From: Glandiceps talaboti
Taxonomy: Eukaryota > Hemichordata > Enteropneusta > Spengelidae
Direction of reading: 5' to 3'
Assembly (NCBI RefSeq): GCF_964340395.1
Contig: NC_135568.1
Span: 9,408,776-9,472,775 of the forward strand
DNA: 64,000 nucleotides
The notes beneath the pieces were generated by a model that saw nothing but the letters and a program-made list of their open reading frames with translations, had not been told where the DNA came from and searched no databases. Of the stretch, positions 59,402 through 64,000 are shown piece after piece. Positions within the stretch are counted from its first letter, which is position 1. Every line of letters starts with the position of its first letter. The translations under genes and the position numbers were made by a program.

Positions 59402-61912
59402 ATGGTTGAAACGATCAAGACACTTTTTCACTACAAAGACGAATATTTCCAATGTTTCCGTACAATGAAGAAATATGGCTATGACCATCTTGGTGATCAA
59501 TGTAAACGAGACTTGATTGAGACGTTTGGAAACATCGATGTAGGTCATGTTGGTGAACTACGTGTTCTAGCTATTGGATCGTGGGATGGTACGTACAGAT
59601 TTTTTCTTTCAGTCAAATCATGACGTTATGTACATATAGGAGCAGGATTACTAGATCCAGATAAACATATGTTGATACATTCAGTTAATATGTATTGTAA
59701 CAGTGGTGAGCTTCAATAATCGATTATATTTTACTGCGCCAACTGATACAACTTACAGCTGCACTGCAACTGAAACGTTCTTTCAGAAACATAGACAGAC
59801 ACACATAGTCAAGCGATAACATTAGCTAAGTCTAAGTGGATATTTGTTTGCAGGATTTATGGTTGATTGATTAGTTGATTGGTTGGTTGGTTGGTTGGTT
59901 GGTTGATTGATTGATTGATTGATTTGTTAGATGGATAGTTGTTTGGTTGGTGGAGTGAGTGAGTGGTTGCGTTGTTGGTCAGTCATTCGGTCGGTTAGTC
60001 GGCTGGTTAATTGGTCGATTGGTTAATTAGTTGGTTAGTTAGCTATTGGTTGGTTGATTGATCTGTTCGGTGGTTGGTTGGTTGGTTGGTTGGTTGGTTT
60101 TAAATAGACCTTAAGGTTTCTTCTTCTCTTCACAGGAAATGTTGATGAGCCAATAATTGACATCCTGTCAAAAAGATTTCAGAACATAAGATATGTTGTC
60201 GTTGAACCTGATAAAGATGGTGTTGAGAAATTCAAAAGTCTCGTCGAATCAAAGTCTGGTGTTTCCCAATGGATGAATGTCAACTTTGAGTTCAATATTG
60301 CCAAGATTGAAAACTATCTGACAAATGTGAAGACCATGGATGGTATATCAAGCAACGCATTTGATGTCATACATTGTATACATAGTGTTTACTATTTTCA
60401 CGATCCACAAAATACATTAATGAGTTTATACAGGATGCTAGAGAGAGGTGGGATACTTTTTATCATGATAGATACCGGTGAGTGTGACCTTTTTCTGTAA
60501 AATGTATAATTATTATCAGTTTTGGAAGGTTTGATGTTTGAAATGCAACATCATTGAAGGTTGAAAATGTGTCACATAAGTTAATGTTACGATCATGTTA
60601 GTTAAGGCCAAATGTTGTGTGTTTCCTATTATAACCCAACCGATCCCATTTAGTTAAACCGCCGACCCTAAAACCTTTCTACATCCACGATGTCATGAGA
60701 ATTACTTCTATTTATGTGCATGTTTTTGTTTGACATAGGATTCTTGGTCAGTGATTCTTTTTAAAAATTCCATTCCGCAGATACCGAGTGCAAGTTGAAT
60801 TGTCTGCATATTATAGTATTCGTCTATTTCAGTACATTCTCCTGGCCTAAGCAATTTCTCCCAAAAAAGTTGTGGGATAAGTCGATTGTTTAGAAACAGG
60901 TTCTGGAAAGGAATGATGTCCACACACAACCAAGTACTATAAGAACAGCTACTCGTACTTTATTGACATCTAACAAAACTCCTACAGATCACACAGAAAA
61001 GGGGTTTATATAGGTTTTACTACATTCCATACATATTGGCGCGAATTTGGTATTGACCTTCATATGATTGGTCAATTATGAAGAGATAGGATTGGTAGTA
61101 AAGATTGTTTGAACTTGGGATTATCTAATTTGACATAACTTGATTGGTTATGGAGATTGTAGTCAGGATCCTAAATTTGACTCAAGCTCAGTGTATATTT
61201 CATTCCCGATAAAAGTTTAATTTGTTGTCAACACATTGAGACTCTGGCCGTTGATGAAACTCTATACTGCTAAAGCGATACTGCAATCGGCATTTTCAAA
61301 ACTAAAATTTGTAATGAGAAATACAGTTTTACATTTTTCATTGTTCATTGTAAGATAAAGTTTCAGATGTTTTTTTTCATTGACATGAAAGAGTACTCAA
61401 ATTTTGAATACATTGAGGTTAGTAACATTGAGTGTGTGTTTCGTTTTGCTCTGTGTAAGTATACGCCTCTGTGTGCCTGTCTATCTTAACCTGTGTCTTA
61501 CGTATGTGCAAACTTGTCAAATTGTGATTTGAAATATCCTTGTGTATTTACAGGTTGTCTAGCAGATATGATGCATAAAATTGGACAATATTACTTCGAT
61601 CCCGCCTTTCCATCGGGGTTCGTTGGCGCCACTGGCATCAGAGAAGTGCTTCAGCAACAAATTCCGAATTTAAAGATGAGAAGTGTTTATAGAGAAACGA
61701 GTTTGAAGGCGAATGAAATGTTTAAGGAAGAATCGAAAGATGGAAATGAACTTCTTGATTTTCTTACTCATATTCGTAATTTTAGAAAATGTCTTCCAGT
61801 GGCCATACAAAATGAAATCTTTACGTTCGTGAGGGAGAAATGCTGTTTTGAACAGGATGGAGATGTATTCTATAAAGCTGATGAGGAAGACATCATCATC
61901 ATGAAAACTTAA
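59402..61912 (+). CDS. HNMT: Histamine N-methyltransferase-like SAM-dependent methyltransferase
   Basis: Three exons in frame across two phase-1 introns: 59402-59588, 60136-60477, 61554-61912 (295 aa; human HNMT has 292). The N-terminus MVETIKTLFHYKDEYFQCFR fits the HNMT opening. SAM motif I reads VLAIGSWDGNVDEPIIDIL (HNMT has a glycine-rich loop here), then VVVEPD, the acidic residue that binds the SAM ribose. Next are FDVIHCIHSVYYFHDPQNTL and a strand MLERGGILFIMIDTG, then the C-terminal half with ELLDFLTHIRNF. HNMT methylates the imidazole ring of histamine with S-adenosylmethionine in the cytosol. Substrate here is inferred; carnosine-type activity is possible in this family. An AATAAA starts 3 bp after the stop (61916). 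The 341-bp element copy 2 lies in intron 2. Confidence 0.88.
59865..60105. repeat. (GGTT)n / (GATT)n imperfect array
   Basis: About 240 bp of GGTTG/GATTG-type repeats with drifting units, in intron 1 of the HNMT-like gene close to the acceptor at 60135. Confidence 0.9.
60871..61211 (-). mobile_element. 341-bp transposable element, copy 2 (opposite orientation)
   Basis: TGTGGGATAAG...CCCGATA, flanked by the direct duplication AAAGT (60866-60870, 61212-61216). It is the reverse complement of 58067-58407 with scattered substitutions. In intron 2 of the HNMT-like gene. Confidence 0.8.
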
Positions 61913-61915
61913 TTC

Positions 61916-61921
61916 AATAAA
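61916..61921 (+). terminator. AATAAA polyadenylation signal of the HNMT-like gene
   Basis: The hexamer begins 3 bp after the TAA stop, implying a very short 3'UTR. A more distal site cannot be excluded, but the 61961 element starts soon after. Confidence 0.5.
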
Positions 61922-61960
61922 TTTGTTTATGAGTTTAGATAATACCAGATTTAAACTGAA

Positions 61961-62746
61961 TGCCTCCCGTAAGGGAATCACTAATTATGCAAATAACTCA
62001 TTAAACTAAAAAAAAACTATGGTAACAGGCTTTGTTTTTTGGACAAGCGTGCTTTCTTAGGTCAATGTATGTAAGAGTGTATGATACTGCTTAATGCAGT
62101 CTTAAGATATAGCCTAATTACCAAGAATCATTAATTATGCAACTTATTCATTAACACTGACAGGTACACCAACAAGCTTTACAGGACATATGCGATTGTT
62201 ATAATAACGTGTGTACTGAATTATATCGGAATTGAAGTATCTATTCTTAAGATATAGCCTAATTACCGAAAATCATTAATTATGCAAGTTATTCATTAAC
62301 ACTATGGTGCATCAACAAACTTGATAGGACATATGTGTTTTCTTATGGTTAACGTATGTACTAAATTATGTTGAATTTGAAGTATGTATTCTTAAGATAT
62401 AGCCTAATTACCAAAAATAATTAATTATGCAAATTATTCAGTAACACTGTAAGATACATCAACGAATTTTATAGGACAAACGTACGTTGTTATGTTTAAC
62501 GAATACTCTGAATTGAAGTATGCAGTCTTAAGATATTGCGTAATTAGTTGATTTCATTAATATGCAAATTTCTCTAATTAAACAACAGATCTGGCTCAAA
62601 CCCTAATCAGGTCTAGCTATTACCCTAAAGATTATATATCCCAAATTTCATTACAATTGAGCCAGCCGATTTTTAGAAAATGATGACACAGACACACAGA
62701 CAGACAGACATTCCCCTTTTAATACCTCCCTACCCTTACGGGAGGT
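61961..62746. mobile_element. Non-autonomous element with CCTCCCGTAAGGG ends, copy 2
   Basis: The ends TGCCTCCCGTAAGGG and CCCTTACGGGAGGTA are inverse at 14 of 15 positions. The interior holds about four units with ATATAGCCTAATTACC and ATTAATTATGCAA, then CAGACAGACAGACA before the right end. Same family as 36850-37876; it begins 49 bp after the HNMT-like stop codon. Confidence 0.8.
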
Positions 62747-63530
62747 AAAAATAAAATAAAATGAAATGTACCTGAAAATGAGGGTAAAGATAATTGAATT
62801 AACTGCCTCTGTCTTTTTAGTTCCTAAGATACTGTTCAAATTTCATAGCAGCATAAAATATGCCCTTTATTTATGATGTTTGTATAACATTGAAAGAAAT
62901 TTAAATTTATCACAGGGAAATACCACCTTGGATGTACTAATAATACAATATACCAGGAGTGGCTTCATTTTTAACACTGAACCTGAGGGTCATAGAATAT
63001 GAACTGTTTGTGGTATGCCAGAAATGGCTTGGTGTTGAAAATTGACCCTGACGGTCAAGGCCAAAGGACTAGGTCTTACAAGCAAGCAATAGGCACTTCA
63101 ACGATGTCTATGTAGTAGGAATTGTTGGTTATGCAGTAAATAATGATTTTGTAATGTCAAATATGGCACCATTCAGTCAAAATTCTTGATGTCATACAAC
63201 AGAATGATGTGCTTCTGTCCCATAGTGTAATGTACTTTTAGGTAATAAGAAATTGGACGTTGAATGTCAGAGAATTGACGTATTATGGATCCGGTAGACA
63301 CACGGACGGATGTGCGATGCTCGGTCTGACAGATCTGAGTACATTGGAGATGGGGCAAATTATACCTTACCATCTGCTGGTAAACAATGTCAAAACATGC
63401 TCAGTAGCCGAGGTATTCTGTGACAGACACTGACCTTTAAAAATAACCCCAGTAGCTTGAGTCACACACAATATCCATGCATTCCCAGCACACCCAGTAC
63501 CTGTCCTATTCAGCGACTCATAACTCTTCA
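62747..63530. other. Intergenic, no gene recognised
   Basis: A diverged direct repeat of about 40 bp (GGAGTGGCTTCATTTTTAAC..., GAAATGGCTTGGTGTTGAAA...) occurs near 62955 and 63023. No exon supported. Confidence 0.45.
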
Positions 63531-63900
63531 CGAGCGTTGCCGGCGGCAATCTAATGGTTGGAGGAAATAAACAACAATAGTGCGGTTTGTTATCTGCGCT
63601 TGCGCACTTCGTACGACGCCATTGTGTTGCTTGTTTTGAAAACGTGATCGCCAAGTAGTTTTAGTCGTCCAAACTGAGTTTTGCAGACCGGATCTTCCTA
63701 AAACTAGTGCAAAAGGCCATAGGAATAAAAGAATGACATAGGCTATTACATGCTATGTCAGTCACTCACTATCATGACAACACGCAACGCCGTCACGCAA
63801 CACAATGGCATCGTAGGAAGAGTACAAACACGGATAATGAACCGCACTATTGTTGTTTATTCATTCCTCCAACTATTAGATTGCCACCAGCAACGTTCGT
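63531..63900. repeat. 100-bp inverted repeat
   Basis: 63531-63630 and 63797-63900 are inverse copies (CAATCTAATGGTTGGAGGAA..., AACAACAATAGTGCGGTT) separated by about 166 bp. A further direct repeat, ATGTCAGT(C/T)ACTCACTAT, sits at 63755 and 63916. Probably a foldback transposon near the window end. Confidence 0.7.
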
Positions 63901-64000
63901 GATGTTACATGGCATGTCAGTTACTCACTATGAGGTTATTGTTGGATGTTATTAAAGAAATATGTATAGGAATGAAACAATAAAAAATGTTTAATTGATC

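Noticed and set aside
58067-61211. A complete LTR retrotransposon with LTRs at each end
   Set aside because: The two 341-bp copies are in opposite orientation, each has its own target duplication, and the sequence between holds HNMT exons rather than gag-pol.

Overview
This is animal nuclear DNA, AT-rich and crowded with microsatellites, MITE-like elements and tRNA-like SINE debris. It carries intron-rich genes with GT/AG introns, mostly in phase 1, plus two intronless rhodopsin-class receptors. The gene content suggests an invertebrate deuterostome, of hemichordate or amphioxus type. That content is a PIDD1-like LRR/ZU5/death protein, an UNC5CL-like ZU5-UPA-death protein, a histamine N-methyltransferase-like enzyme, an animal MetX-type acetyltransferase and a DZIP3-type HEPN remnant. 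The species assignment is inference; nothing in the window names it. Exon coordinates below come from reading splice signals and checking that every junction keeps frame.

Layout. 0.5-14.3 kb holds two tandem paralogous orphan class A GPCR genes (470-1552, 12866-14275). Between them is a three-exon gene for a small secreted, acidic-tailed peptide precursor (promoter at 6930, coding 8412-9592). 14.3-27.2 kb is gene-poor, with a decayed HEPN fragment at 18489. 27.3-38.6 kb holds a 14-exon gene. Its predicted 637-residue product starts with a myristoylation/palmitoylation motif, runs through ten tiny frame-neutral exons, several with SH2-docking tyrosines, and ends in ZU5, UPA and death domains. 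39.6-45.5 kb on the minus strand holds a MetX-family alpha/beta hydrolase gene in at least ten exons. 50.1-57.7 kb holds a PIDD1-like gene of nine coding exons (about 1022 aa). 59.4-61.9 kb holds an HNMT-like gene of three exons (295 aa). The last 2 kb is repeats.

How the genes relate. Two ZU5-UPA-death proteins lie within 31 kb on the same strand, separated by the convergent/divergent MetX-like gene. One keeps the His-Phe-Ser self-cleavage tripeptide of this domain; the other has lost the His at both expected sites. The lipid-anchored protein joins tyrosine-kinase docking motifs to a death domain and is the best candidate here for an undescribed system. Several transposon families were recognised from their own structure: a 341-bp element in two opposite copies with 5-bp target duplications, a MITE with terminal repeats of about 43 bp, an element with CCTCCCGTAAGGG-type ends and an internal tandem array, and a 340-bp element packed with GAACAC/GTGTTC motifs.
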